Assembly (NCBI RefSeq): GCF_000006405.1
Contig: NW_003215453.1
Span: 401,389 to 465,388, forward strand
Origin: Perkinsus marinus ATCC 50983
Taxonomy: Eukaryota > Perkinsozoa > Perkinsida > Perkinsidae
Direction of reading: 5' to 3'
DNA length: 64,000 bases
Below the pieces are notes generated by a model. It was not told where the DNA came from. It ran no database searches and was given only the letters and a program-made list of their open reading frames with translations. Position 1 is the first letter of the stretch. Each line of letters starts with the position of its first letter. Made by a program: the position numbers and the translations under genes. Below are positions 21,069 to 33,100 of the stretch, in pieces.

Positions 21069-24000
21069 CTATGTTGTCGGGGCTGGGGTTGGAGGCTCCT
21101 CTACAGCTTCAACCTCGCTCTCTCCTACCAGTCGGTGTCGCTCGGATGCTGCATCGAATCGCCCTGTGTCTATGCGAGTCATTTCACCTGGCAAAATGCG
21201 GTGAATATTACATGAAAAATGCAGAGATAATTCAACACGGTTAAATTCAACTACCCATTTCTCGCCAACATATGCGTGATATAAGAAAACACTTCCAGAA
21301 AAGTGTAAATTCATTCGAGAGAAAGGAAAAAGAAAACCATATGCACACACATTTGAGTTTCACGACCCGGTTCACGTGAAGTGAGGTAATACTCTGTGAG
21401 AAACGCAATATTCGCGGTGATATGCAGCAGTCGTGAATTGTGTTTTTCACTAGTGTTTTTCATATCACTAGGGTAAAACCCTATAGGGACAACGCATGAA
21501 ATGTAGCAGAATAGGATACACATACCTCCGAAAACAGGATCGAACTTCGCCTTGTAGTAGCTTCCATCAGCACACATAACAGCAACAGTGTTAGTAGTGC
21601 TACCGAAGCATGCGATGCAGCGATAGTCGGGCACGCGGAACCGTGCAAAACTCCACTCTGAACCAAAGTAGCCACCAAAGAATCTACAAATACGAGAATA
21701 ATACCATAATTTCACCGAATTCCAAGTCAGTTGGCATAATATTAATTTCATAAGGTAATATTAGTGTTAAGAACAAATAATGGAGTTTCACCCGATGTGA
21801 AATGTGGAATATGTTTTTCACTAGTGTTTTTCATATCACGGGTGAAACTCCTGTAAATGAAATCCCAACACTCATACACACGTCGCATAATCGTTTCAAA
21901 GGCGAACGAGTGTTGGCAGATGCCGATTGAGGAACTCACGCTACAAGCCAAATGTTAGAATAAAACCAATAAACTTCGGAAATCGTGGGTGAAGAATTCC
22001 GAAAACGTGTATTTTCCCCTCCGGAGTTAATCACATGGACCTACCTGAATTTGCTCCGAGCGTTCCCACCGCCCCCTCGAGACTCTCGCCCACCTCCAGA
22101 AGGCACTCGAACAGCAAACACATGTACCGTCCCCTGAATGCGACGTTTTTACACGAGTAAAAACGTTCCCATCCATAACGATTATCCGCACCTACCTTAT
22201 CACTAGAGACCACAATCCAGCGTCCGCTCGAATGGAAAACGATAGAGCATATGTCAGCCCGATCAACCCCACGCCTGAGCTCCTGGAGGAGGTACCCTGT
22301 CGTCGTATCGTGAATTCTTATCAATGTCCCCTAAAACCACCACTACAGCCATACCACTCTTTCTACACTTCATGTCGCAAGTCAATTTTTCCTGATTTTC
22401 TTCCAGAAAAGTTTTCACAATAGCCCATCAAGACCTCGATAAGCAACAAAAAAACTGTTGTTAGTTCCGACACATGAGCCAACTGCAAAACAGCCTGGAG
22501 TTCCCTTCCTACTATATACAAAACTATACACATGTACAGCTACGCTTATCAATGACACTGTGGAAATATATTGAGTTCGTGCGTAGTTTTGGGAATTCCT
22601 CCCCTCAGCTAAAAAATCCAATATCAAACTCGAGTTGCTCAAACAATGCATCTCAATGGAGTTCCATCCGTTTTACGTGAAGTGGCGTGAAAAACCCGAT
22701 ATTCGCGATATGAAGTGAATTGAAAACACTTCGAAAATTACACCCGGAAAGTTATGATAACAAACTATACACCGTTCAGTCTAGGGATCTTCCAAAAAAT
22801 ACGGATTTCCGTATTTCGATTTTTTCCACTCGAAAAACGACGTGCCTGGGACGAGTTCAACTTGCTTCTGTCTATGTAAATCTCGCTCGCCACAAAAATA
22901 TGAACACCAACCTTGTCACTAGAAGTTGCCAATATGTTTCCGCTCGCATCCAATGCAAGCTGGCTGATCTGCGAGTCGTGAGCTAAAATCACCGAGGAAA
23001 TACTCGGCCCTCGAGACTCCGCCGTAAAGGGCGTATCATAGACACTTATACGAACCCGACCTATTAAACGAAAGATGCTATCTTGTGCATGCGTGCAAAC
23101 CACCTTACCTTTCTGCTGGTCAGCAACTGTGGCTAGCACAGCGCGGTTCTCACTTTGATTCAGCGCTATGATTCCTCGAGGGTTATGCGCAGTAGTAATG
23201 CTATCGATAAGGGTGAGGTCCGAAAATCGATACACGTACACCTACACCAAATAAAAACACAATTATATCCCCATTAAAAATGCAGTGGAGTTTCACAACC
23301 CGTTTTACGTGAAGTAGCGTAAAACTCGGTGAAAAACGCGATTTTCGCGCTACACAGTAGTCCTGAAATATGTTTTTCATATCGCGGGTGAAACTCCAGT
23401 GTTGAAATATATTCTCGTTTTCCTCAGCTACAAATTTACGCACGAATTCGGGTAGAAATGTATAGAAACCAATGAGAATTCCTCAAAATTTTCTCACAAT
23501 TTCCATATTGTCACCAACTCACATGTAGTTGACCATATGCATATAAAAATGGCTATACGAAATTCCGATGTTTTGAAAAATTTCCACACACTGAATGATT
23601 TCTATTCTGATTTGTGGTATGACAAAATTGAAAAATAGTAAAAATATCATTTTGATAATTTCACACATGTAAAATTCACTCCACTACACCTGTGACCAAC
23701 CTTAGAATCAATCGCAACGACAATCATATCTCGCCGCATCCTAACGGCCTTTACAGTCGTTCGAAATGACAACTCCGCGAGGGGACGGGGATAACGATCA
23801 TCCTAAACACAAAGGAGGCGATTTGGTGACACAAGAATTTCGTGTCACCCAGTGAAAAACATATATCACATTTCACTTGACCTCTGAATGTCGCGTAAAA
23901 CATGTGATATGTAAAACGCATAGTTGCATATTCATTGGAGTTTCACCACCCTAGTGATATGAAAAACATATTCCACGACTACTGCATATCACCGCGAATA

Positions 24001-24953
24001 ATATCGCGTTTTTCACAGAGTTTTACGCCCCCACTTCACGTAAAACGCGTTGTGAAACTCCATTATAAACTAACACCCACACGAGAGAGAATTTTTGCAG
24101 TGAAATTCAACAACAAAGATACGAATGAGGTCCCCCTACGACCTACCCACAAGATCACTTTATGTGGGGCAAATCTAGGATTCCTACCGCCACCTGAAAA
24201 CAAAACAAACTAATTGTATCTATTCGCACTTGCTGAAAAACTCATCATAAAATACTACTGCTGCAACACAATGGAGTTTCACCCGTTTCACATGAAGTAA
24301 CGTAATACTCCATGTGAAAAACGCGGTGATATTCGCGATGTGAAGTGAATTGAAAACACTTCGCGAATAGACCGGAAATATCACCGCATTTCAAGGGAAA
24401 AAGTCGCAGGACTTGACGAGTTTTACGCTTTCTTCGCTGCTTACATGTGTTTTTCGCAAGTGAAATATGAAATATGTTTTCCACTAGGGTGTTTTATATC
24501 ACTAGGGTGAAACTCCATTTTTATCCGAATTCGTGTGTAAACTTCTATTATCAAAAGCCTCTGAGCTCAGCTGAGGAAATCCAACACAATTTCCGACCCC
24601 ATACCAAAACTCAACCACAAGTACCAGAATATTGCTACGATGAACTGCGCCAAATTTTACGGAAATTTTCGTTGATTTCTGTACATTTTTACTCTATTTC
24701 TAGTGGANNNNNNNNNNNNNNNNNNNNNNNNNNNNNNNNNNNNNNNNNNNNNNNNNNNNNNNNNNNNNNNNNNNNNNNNNNNNNNNNNNNNNNNNNNNNN
24801 NNNNNNNAGCGTTACGTAATCTCAAAATGAAGAACGCCATCTCGGTTTGCACTACAATTTCGTCGCGCGTGACTCACCGATGACGAAGCAGGTCTGGTCC
24901 TGGTTAATTGTGAGGTACAGCAAGTCGTTGAGATGATTAACAGACAGATCCAT
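21069..24953 (-). CDS. ATG18/WIPI-type PROPPIN (WD-repeat, phosphoinositide binding)
   Basis: Exons read: 24878-24953, 24616-24644, 24147-24193, 23701-23802, 23109-23241, 22912-23060, 22196-22330, 22045-22133, about 21878-21940, 21526-21683 and 21069-21187. One or more exons are missing around the assembly gap at 24708-24807. PROPPINs are seven-blade propellers that bind PI3P/PI(3,5)P2 on autophagic, endosomal or apicoplast membranes. Family hallmarks: NQDQTCFVIG start, GGRNPRFAPHKVILW, VKAVRMRRDMIVVAI, ATSSDKGTLIRIHDT, YLLQELRRGVDRADI with the LRRG phosphoinositide motif, WSFARFRVPDYRCIACFG, and VAVMCADGSYYKAKFD near the C-terminus. It is closer to the WDR45/WDR45B (WIPI3/4) type than to WIPI1/2. 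The junction after 24616 is not a clean GT-AG (see findings). Family-A and family-B copies sit in several introns. Confidence 0.92.
21353..21482 (+). repeat. Family-B element
   Basis: In the last intron of the PROPPIN gene. TGAGTTTCACGACCCGG start and CACTAGGGTAAAACCCTA end. Confidence 0.75.
21781..21851 (+). repeat. Family-B element, 71-bp internally deleted form
   Basis: It keeps both termini (TGGAGTTTCACCCG...CACGGGTGAAACTCC) and the ATGTTTTTCACTAGTG core but lacks most of the left interior. It lies in an intron of the PROPPIN gene. Confidence 0.85.
23286..23398 (+). repeat. Family-B element, abutting a family-A copy
   Basis: TGGAGTTTCACAACCCG...GCGGGTGAAACTCCA. A family-A copy (23398-23545) starts immediately after its end with GTGTTGAAATATATTCTCG. 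Confidence 0.8.
23398..23545 (+). repeat. Family-A repeat
   Basis: In the PROPPIN intron between 23242 and 23700. It closes with ACATGTAGTTGACCATATGCATAT. Confidence 0.75.
23936..24062 (-). repeat. Family-B element
   Basis: TGGAGTTTCACCACCC...GTTGTGAAACTCCA, in a PROPPIN intron. Confidence 0.8.
24272..24517 (+). repeat. Family-B element, long form (about 246 bp)
   Basis: TGGAGTTTCACCCGTTTCAC start and ACTAGGGTGAAACTCCA end, with the AACACTTCGCGAATAGACCG interior. A reverse family-A fragment (24525-24600) follows at once. Confidence 0.85.
24708..24807. other. Assembly gap (100 N)
   Basis: Exactly 100 N, the usual placeholder for a gap of unknown size. It hides part of the PROPPIN gene. Confidence 0.95.
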
Positions 24954-24989
24954 TTACGTAAGCGAGTACAGACAACAACTGCCATTGCG

Positions 24990-25035
24990 TAATCCAAAGG
25001 TCCCCGGTTCGATTCCCACAACCTCCATTTTATTA
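24990..25035 (+). pseudogene. tRNA 3'-half relic
   Basis: GTAATCCAAAGGTCCCCGG then TTCGATTCC carries a B box, but the stem does not close and no D arm precedes it. Confidence 0.5.
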
Positions 25036-25910
25036 TCAAATAGTCAAACACAACCAAAATTATTTTTTACGGTCATAATTCAAATTTTTTAATATATTTC
25101 CGTTTTTAATCTCCAAGCTTAGCATTCCTACACAACTAAGGAAATTCCCAGAAAAATCACTCAGAAAAAAATCACCGCGCGCCCAAAAATTGAATTTGGA
25201 TAATTTTGAAATTTTAGGAATTTTAAAAATCCGCCCACTGGAATGCACCCGTCTCGCGAACGCTTAATTTTTGCGGCAGAGGCAATTCAAATTCCCGACA
25301 GATTACGTGATTCTCAACGGTCCCAAGATGAATATCGCGCGATTTTTGCAAAAAATTTTGGCAGAAATATTTCCATCCTACCGTAGCCACTCTACTTATC
25401 TTTTTTTTCACAGCCGATGATCATAGAGGAGCCATCACCTGGCTTTATACGGATGGAATAGAGCCAGATAAAATACATCTTTCAGAATTATTTTCTGCAG
25501 AACATCTGCAGAAATTATTTCTGCATAGCGCTAAAGAAAAATACAGAAAATACAGTTTTTTACTAACGAAAAAAATACAGAAAATACTGTTTTTTACTAA
25601 AAAAAATTTGACCAACTTAGTATCAACCAACGAGCATTGACGACGAAAGCACGCTTTTATCACTTCTCTGGCTCGGCGAAGTCATTTCTCAAGAGTAAGC
25701 ACTCGTAAAAATCAAACGATTGTTCGATACAATCAAGAAAACTGTTTTCTTTAAAAAATGCAACTTTGATATTCATCATAAGATTTCCCAACACACTGAA
25801 TCTTGAGAACTCATTAAAATTCGACCTCGTTGGGCGTGTAAGAGAGAGCGTTCAAACTCCAGGTCTATCTTCATAATGAGACCACTCAGAAATGTGAGAA
25901 ACCCACATAT

Positions 25911-26117
25911 TGGAATTTCACCCTAGTGATGTGAAAAAAACACTAGTGTAAAATATCTATCACATTTCACTTCGCGAAAAACGCATGTAAGCAGCGAATA
26001 ACGCATAAAACACGTGAAATGCTGCCTATTTTCACGGTGTGATCTGTCCGGTGCAATTCGCGAAGTGTTTTAGTTCACTTCATTTATGCCACTTCACGTG
26101 AAACGGGTGAAACTCCA
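25911..26117 (-). repeat. Family-B element, long form
   Basis: TGGAATTTCACCC...CGGGTGAAACTCCA, between the PROPPIN and RPB11 genes. Confidence 0.8.
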
Positions 26118-26719
26118 TTCTCTCTGTGTGAGAAATCTCAGTCAGCATATACAGCCAGAATCACCCATACCACACCTTCCGCACATCATCATCATCATCA
26201 TCATCGCTTCAACTTCTTATCAAATCAACGACTACCTACTGCCAGTTTACCATCTCAACGACCACTAAACCGAGAGCAGTGAAATTCTCACATCCGTACA
26301 CATCTCTGCAAACCAATATGAAATTCTCAATACCGTAATTCTACCCAATCTTCACTCCCAAGTTCAAATGAACTCCTCTCAGTAACTACCCGTTGAGTCT
26401 GTCCATAGCCGACTTGGCCTTCTTTTCCGACGATCGCTGCTGTCATTCACGGAAGATCAACACTAAGTAGTTATCCCTATCATTAACCCAACACAATTCC
26501 TATGCACAAGAAATACATTTTTTCACCCACACCTTTGCAGAAATTCCTCCATCTGAATTCACTACTACACAATTCACTCAGCGATTTTCGTGGCGCGCGA
26601 AGGCGCAAAGTCCGCATAAACGATCAGTGATTTTTAAATATGCAGAAATACATCAGCGCGTAGTTAGGTATTTGCAAAGTGTTTCAATATCATCCGGATT
26701 AATGCATGTATGATTAGAA

Positions 26720-26746
26720 TTGTATCATACAACTTGTATGATACAA
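26720..26746. repeat. Perfect hairpin with 3-nt loop beside a tRNA
   Basis: 12-bp arms TTGTATCATACA, loop ACT. The arm sequence recurs as ATCATACAAGTTGTAT at 26763-26778, running into the 3' end of the tRNA-Val. Confidence 0.8.
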
Positions 26747-26776
26747 GTCTACAACATAGTCAATCATACAAGTTGT

Positions 26777-26849
26777 ATCCAGGAGCGGGGATCGAACCCG
26801 CGACCTTCTGCGTGTAAGGCAGACGTCATAACCACTAGACTATCCCGGC
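26777..26849 (-). tRNA. tRNA-Val (TAC anticodon)
   Basis: The cloverleaf reads GCCGGGA acceptor, GTCT/TGAC D stem, TCTGC-CTTACAC-GCAGA anticodon arm, GCGGG-TTCGATC-CCCGC T arm, TCCTGGA. Pair 1-72 is G-A instead of a Watson-Crick pair, and no T run follows downstream, so it may be a recent pseudogene. All other stems are intact. A hairpin repeat abuts its 3' side. Confidence 0.75.
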
Positions 26850-27538
26850 GATGCAACCCTCACTAACAAACCAAGGTTGAGCATTACTAAACGGGAACTT
26901 TCTTCACCATATCCTCCTCACCGAAACAGCCTGTTGCGATATATCCGATGGAGCATTTCAATTCATTAATAATATAATCTCACCGCATCTCCTCACATTC
27001 ACCACTCCCTACCTGAAGTCTCTTCACCCTACATTCACCACAATACCTCATTACATCGTACTTACCAACCGCATCTTCACCAAAATCTCGTTTAACCCGA
27101 AAACCTCCATCAACAAAAACGTAAACATAATTTTAACTCCAAATTGCTTGTCGTTATCTCACCAGTTGATATCGCACTCAATGTAAATGTAATTCACCAC
27201 AGTCGAATCCAAGTGAATCAACCATCTCTAATGTAATGCTAGCAGTCGGAGATTAACCATAACTAGGAGTGAAGAACTGCACATTAAATGTGTGGGAAAA
27301 AAAACGACAGATATTTTCATATCCATATTTTGTTTATATTTTTTTCGTGTTTTTCATACTCAGTGTTGGAATGTTCGTTAGCATCCCTCACCTGCGCTCA
27401 GAAGTTTCCACACTAATTACGGCAATTTATATACAAATTAATCTACAATTTTATAATACCACAATTTTCCCACACTACCAAATTTCTCCCACTCCCCAAA
27501 ATTATCACCAAACACAACAACATACGACATACTCTAAC

Positions 27539-29237
27539 TTAGAAGCCCACACGTGCTCCCCCAGCACCAACAGTAGCAGCCCCGGCTCCTGCTATCCCTT
27601 GATACGCTTTCAAGGAACGATCAAACTCCTTCTCCAACTAAGAACAATCACAACATACACTACAAAACTCTTTCAAAAATTCCAGTAGAGAAAATTTGCG
27701 TTATTTTTTTAGTGATTTTCGCTCTGCTGAAAAACTATACTTGACCTTATTCCGCGTGGAAATCGTATAAATTACTATCACCATTACAAACGATCCATAA
27801 TTAAATACGAAGAGTAAAAATTCGTTACCACACCTCGTTGAACTAATACACAACTCTACCTGGTCTCCCTTTGACCGCAACGACTTTAGTGCCTCCTTCA
27901 TTGCTTCCACTGGAGTAGTCTCTGAGGAGTCGAAGATCAATCTTGCACACGCAGCTTAGCGACGTTTTTACTCGGGTTAAATCGCCCAGACCAAGTAGAC
28001 CGTACTTATGGGGTTTCATGATATCCAGATCCGAATATATACTGTACAGTGAAACGAAATTTTCTCAAAGACACTAATGCGTTCTCGAACTTGACATTCA
28101 TGTTGAATTTCAAGCCAAATATGAAAAAGTTTACCCTAAATGAAACCCAGAAGCAATTCTCATTCCCTTCAAAAACAATTGCTCTTAAATCACTTCCGCG
28201 GGATTCGAACCTCCTCCTCCCCCATGAAAGACACGAACTCCAACCAACTCACGTGAAGTAACTTGAACTCTCATCAACAGTTTATTCTCCAACGGATGAG
28301 GAACCTATCACCACCTCATACATACCAACAATATAATCAAATCACCACTACCTTATACCCCGCGAATTTCACTTGTCTATTTCTCAATAATTCCGATCTT
28401 AACGCGTGAGCAGCAGTATGATCCTCCAGCCATATCGTGAACGTCCCCGTATTGTCTTGACGTAATTCCGGTTCGTAATAACTACACATAGAGAAATACA
28501 TAGTATTGATTGAATAATCGACCAGTTATCACTAGACGATAATTCGGACGAGATCTCGCGATGGCGCGATAATACATATATCTACCCCTATAAATATATT
28601 GGAATATACAGACTTGGAATGAACGATCGTGTTCCTCAGCCGATTCCAGAAGTTTACTTACTAATTATAGAATTTTACATACTAATTCGGGTATGAACGC
28701 ACACAAGCCAATAAAAATTCCTCGAAATTTCCACAAATTTCACCTACATATGTAGTTGACTACGTGCATATTTTCCCACACCGATTGTAAATATCAATAA
28801 TAAGATGTGGTTAACCAAGGTTGCCCTTTTATTACTAATTATGTATAAATATGGGGCATCCACAGAATAATGAGAACAGATGAAAATAAAAATGGTAAAT
28901 AAATTATTCATCAACAATAAGTAATATGAAATGTCAGAAACACGGGAAAAAATTCCATGTTTTTACCAAATTATCCTCATTCTCAGTCAAGCAATATATG
29001 TTCGCTTTCCTCAGCTGAGCTCAGGACTTTACTTACTAATTACAGAAGTTTATACAACAATTAGGGTAAAAATGTTCGTAAAACCAACAAGAATTTTTCC
29101 AAAATTTTCCCAAAATTTTCCTCTCATTACATCCTTCTTTCTCCACCATGTAAATGCTCATCTCCCTCTGGCAGCTGCAATATCTCGTCAGGATCCGGTT
29201 TATTCTCCGAGATCAACTGCCCGGCGTGCATCGCCAT
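27539..29237 (-). CDS. RNA polymerase II subunit RPB11
   Basis: Clear exons: 29131-29237 (N-terminus, from MAMHAGQLISENKPDPDEIL), 28352-28481 (GTFTIWLEDHTAAHALRSEL to VKFAGYK), about 27860-27943 (ETTPVEAMKEALKSLRSKGD) and 27539-27637 (LEKEFDRSLKAYQGIAGAG then stop). RPB11 pairs with RPB3 to form the alpha-like core that starts Pol II assembly. The TFTI.xEDHT...LR...L......V.FAGYK signature separates it from the Pol I/III paralogue AC19. Phases of exons 1-2 and of the last two exons agree. The exon that should carry the PHPLE block between 27944 and 28351 was not found. The C-terminus has an unusual Gly/Ala run. Intron 1 carries two family-A copies. Confidence 0.88.
28600..28783 (+). repeat. 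Family-A repeat
   Basis: In intron 1 of RPB11. It ends CATATGTAGTTGACTACGTGC ATATTTTCCCACAC in family order. Confidence 0.75.
28995..29130 (+). repeat. Family-A repeat
   Basis: In intron 1 of RPB11, touching the donor side of exon 1. It opens ATATATGTTCGCTTTCCTC. Confidence 0.7.
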
Positions 29238-30133
29238 AATGAACAAATAACAATAACGGGAAAACTATAGAAATTATATATTCACTTCAAATCATTTCAT
29301 GCTATCTTCATAGACAAAAACACGAAAATCTGCGAGAGCACCTCAATAATTGTTATCATTAATAAGATGATAAGTCTGGTAAACATAGCTAATGATGAAA
29401 TATTTGATATTTATGTTATAGTAGTTATTACTAAGCTCAATAGCGACCGCTACTATATATTTTTAGTTGTTCTTAATATATTGGAGTTTCATCCATTTAA
29501 CGTGAAGTGGAAGCGTAATACTCTGTGAAAAACGCGATATTCGCGAAACTATGCAGTAGCCGTGAAATATATTTTCCACTACTGTTTTTCATATCACTAG
29601 GGTAAGACTCCATTGTAACTGATCACTACCAATACAGCCCAGCGACAAACGGCGAGTCTCATCGTCCACAACTCCCACACAACAACGTTATTCCCATAGA
29701 AAGGCGTCATTGCTCTCTAGTGCCTCTCCTCAAACGCTCTCTATGCAATGCTAGGTCCATAAGAGGAATCCTGCATCCGACCGCGTGCCGATATCTGGGC
29801 ATAAAATAAATCTTCATAGTTAATCAGAAATTTTTGAGGAAATTTCGGGGAAATTCTCGTTGGCTTCTGTACACTTCTACCCGAATTCATACGTAAACTT
29901 TTATAACTAGTGAGAAAACTCCCAAGCTCAGCTAAGGAAAGAGAACATGTACTGATCATCAGTGGTGATTCACCACCACCACCACAAACGAATGCCGCAC
30001 TAAAGCGATTTGCTGTCACTCGCAAAAATAGATCAACACTCAGCGAGAAAGGTGGATTGAAATCGTTCGAACAGGTCAACTGTTTTAACCCGTGTTAAAT
30101 CGCTTGTGATGCTTCTAAAAACAATCATTAATT
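29238..30133. other. Intergenic with one family-B and one reverse family-A copy
   Basis: 29482-29612 is family B (TTGGAGTTTCATCC...AAGACTCCA). 29830-29955 is reverse family A. A CCACCACCACCAC run lies at 29972-29985. No gene seen. Confidence 0.55.
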
Positions 30134-33100
30134 CTAACCGTAGATCGATCCACCGAAGCAGCAGCCTTGATATACGCGTTTCAGAATGTTCCCACCTCTC
30201 ACAGGTCGTTTCAACGTTTGGCGCGAAAAAGTCCTGTATCGGACGATTTCACTCACTTCCAAAACAGCCATATCTTCTTATTACCTCACATACTCTCCTT
30301 TGTAAAAATATTCAAGCGTCCGCTCCTCGAACCTTAGCCGCTCATAGAAGAACCACCACGCACATATCGTATACAAAAGTAGACACAAACGATTACCTCT
30401 GAGGGTAATTAAATCCGATAAAGTATCGTTTTCACGCACGTTTTAAAGCATGTGCTCAAATACAACGTGACTACGACAGCGGTACGACTACGTCTGATGC
30501 TCTATAACACAACTACCTCACGTCCTTATCGTCATCACAACGCCTCTCAATCAAAACGATTATTGCCAAATCGTGACAAACGTTTTTCCCCCTACTACAA
30601 CAACAACTGCGTTCCAACTGCCCACCAAAACCATCCACTATAGCCTGGATGTCGGCATAGTTCATATCTGCTCACAGAACGATACAATACATATCCCTAT
30701 AGTATAACACTCTTACGCTCCTGTTGTGATAAGCTGCTGTGCATCGCCCCTTTGTAATCTTATTCGATGAGTGAAATTCGATCCAGCGCTGAAAGCAGCG
30801 AGGTAAGTCAAGAATCAGAAATTGCATTTTCTAATCCTCTGAAACTGCGCAGCCCGCTGGAAATCATCTCGTTTGAGAAAGCAGGAGTTGCAAAGTGAAA
30901 AATTTTCGCTACCGCGTATTCACTGACAAGTCGTCAGTGACAACCCATTGCTAATTTTTCACTTTCAAGTTGAGTGAAGATTGCACGATGTGTTATTCCC
31001 CCACGCCTTGACCTCTCCCATCCACAAAGGATATCACGAGAAGCTGTCCGGCTCAACTCTGCACAATCAGATGAAAGAAATAACATACAGCTGATTGAAT
31101 ACTTCTTGGGGAGGTGTATCGTGACATTTCAAACGTTCCCGATCGCATCATTCAATGAGGCTCATTCAGGGTTGAGCTGTTAGGACTCTCTAAACTAGAG
31201 CCCAGGAACGGCGTCTCAATGCAAGGTCTTGCAAGGCGTCTTCACCGGCATACGTGGGCGAAGAAGCAATGAGCATTCCAGTCGGAACCCTATGATGTCT
31301 GATAACCGCGGCAACCGAGCTTCATTGCTCATTCTTTCCTGTCTTGGAGCCCACAGCATGAACTTTTCAGAGATATCGCTGTTTCGGATCGATCCTGTTT
31401 GATCGACAGTTGATCATATGTGGTAACTTACCCCGTGTCTAGAGAGACGATTTAATCCCAAAACATACTTTCCAGTCCTCAAATATGTGCGATTATCCTC
31501 TCTTGACGTGTGATACAGTATCATTGCGAGCGTCGTAGCAAGCTGTGATGCAGGCGTTCCCATAGCCAGCTCATGAATTCCTCAGTGTAGCCGTAAATGA
31601 AGCGGAACATGAGACAAGAAGACACACACGGCAAGCTCATCCTCCACGACATTCCACTTCCAACCCTCAATCACTGTGGTAGGCCAAAGCCATCACCCTC
31701 TCGCTCAGCAAGACTCATAAGACGATAATCCGGTAAGTTGAAGCTTGTAGAGTATAACGACATACCGGACAGTCATACCAAACCAAGGCAGCCTTGTATG
31801 CGATTGTTGGGGAAACCAAATTCACCCACGCAGCTGTCACGTCCTCCCGTCTATGGCTATCGTTCAACGCTAGTGCTTCAGCTAAACTCTCTCAGACCGG
31901 TCGCTACAAATACGATGCACTTCGTATTGCTCTGGACAAGGCATGCAGCATATCAGACATGTCAAATGCCTGTGGTCCGGCAGTCGTCACTCCTCGTCGA
32001 GGTGGTCCTCTATAGACATGTGGATGCATAGCACGGGAAAATTCCTACAGCAATACTCCTACATACCGCGTTCTCATCTACCTAAAATCTCGAGGCTCAT
32101 TTTTCTGATTCGGAGAGAATACTGAATTCTCTGATCATGCGGGTCGCATGATGACCAAAGCGGTTACCCATATCGGATGGACAGGTCGCAAGTAACGCTA
32201 AAAAGTAACGGAGAACACGAAAGGGAAATCATGTAAAATATTCGTCAGTGTTTTTCATATCACGGTGATAAACGGAGTCAATAATGTACCCCTGTAACTA
32301 ATACCTCATGAACGCTGCCCATCTTAGTAACTGTCCTCCTATAGTTATTATCAGTCCAATCTTCCCTAGTAAACCCAATCCATCTCCACCCATGATGGTG
32401 TACTCAAGAGCTGCCGCCGATAGGGCTATTGTGAAGGCACCGGAATTATTGATAAGAAACGTGCTGTACCTGCATCACTATTATCTGCACGATACAATAT
32501 CATCGATAGTGCCTATTCCACTACTGAATAAAGAGCAGTACTGACCGACCGACTGCATGTACCTGGTACATGCCTTATGTTCTATGGGACGAACACTGAC
32601 CGTGCAGCTACATCTATATGCCACCTACTCCATGTCTAGTCGAACAGGTGTTGCATACGGATGATAATATTTAATAACAGCAATTCTACAGTCACAAAGG
32701 TCGTAACCGACGTGCGTTCACTCGCGCTGCTCATTGATTCACCCCTAAATCAGATGCTCTGGTTTTTTCATCATTCACAATCCTATCGCCATTCACGACA
32801 TGTCCCAATGACTACTGATAGGAGTAATGCTGTCAGCTAGTTAATATTAATTTGACTCATGGGATACTATTTCCCACTTACGTTATACTCTCATGATCCT
32901 GGAAACAGTAGTTGCACACGAACTCCCCATAGTGGAAAACGGCCAATGCGCATATCTGCATCGATTCACCCAGGTTCAAATCCAGCACCCTCCCCTCCCG
33001 TATTACAAAGGCCTGCATTGGTATACACACTCCCATTGCTGTGAATGCAGTAGCAACTCCGAGAAATGTACCTGAGATTAGTTTAATCAGGTCCAGTGTT

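Larger units (their letters stand above)
24954..27538. other. Intergenic, AT-rich; tRNA relic, family-B copy, tRNA-Val; no gene seen
   Basis: 24990-25035 is a tRNA 3'-half relic (AAAGGTCCCCGGTTCGATTC). 25911-26117 is family B. 27358-27475 is a family-A copy. 25500-25600 has a short direct repeat (AAATACAGAAAATAC, twice). Minus-strand stretches at 25230-25440 look exon-like but no consistent gene could be built from them. Confidence 0.45.

Noticed and set aside
25380-25390. Third spliced-leader hit (CCGTAGCCA)
   Set aside because: Only nine bases match before divergence, with no TATA box or LTR context; expected by chance.
25223-25440. Minus-strand exons reading GDGSSMIIGCEKKDK and VENHVICREFELPLPQKL
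   Set aside because: The only joins in phase need an 18-nt intron. No further exons were found.
31738-32031. A + strand gene inside ICMT intron 4
   Set aside because: The open frame at 31788-32015 and the GTAAGT-ended stretch at 31684-31731 do not share a phase, and no family is recognisable. Kept only as a note.
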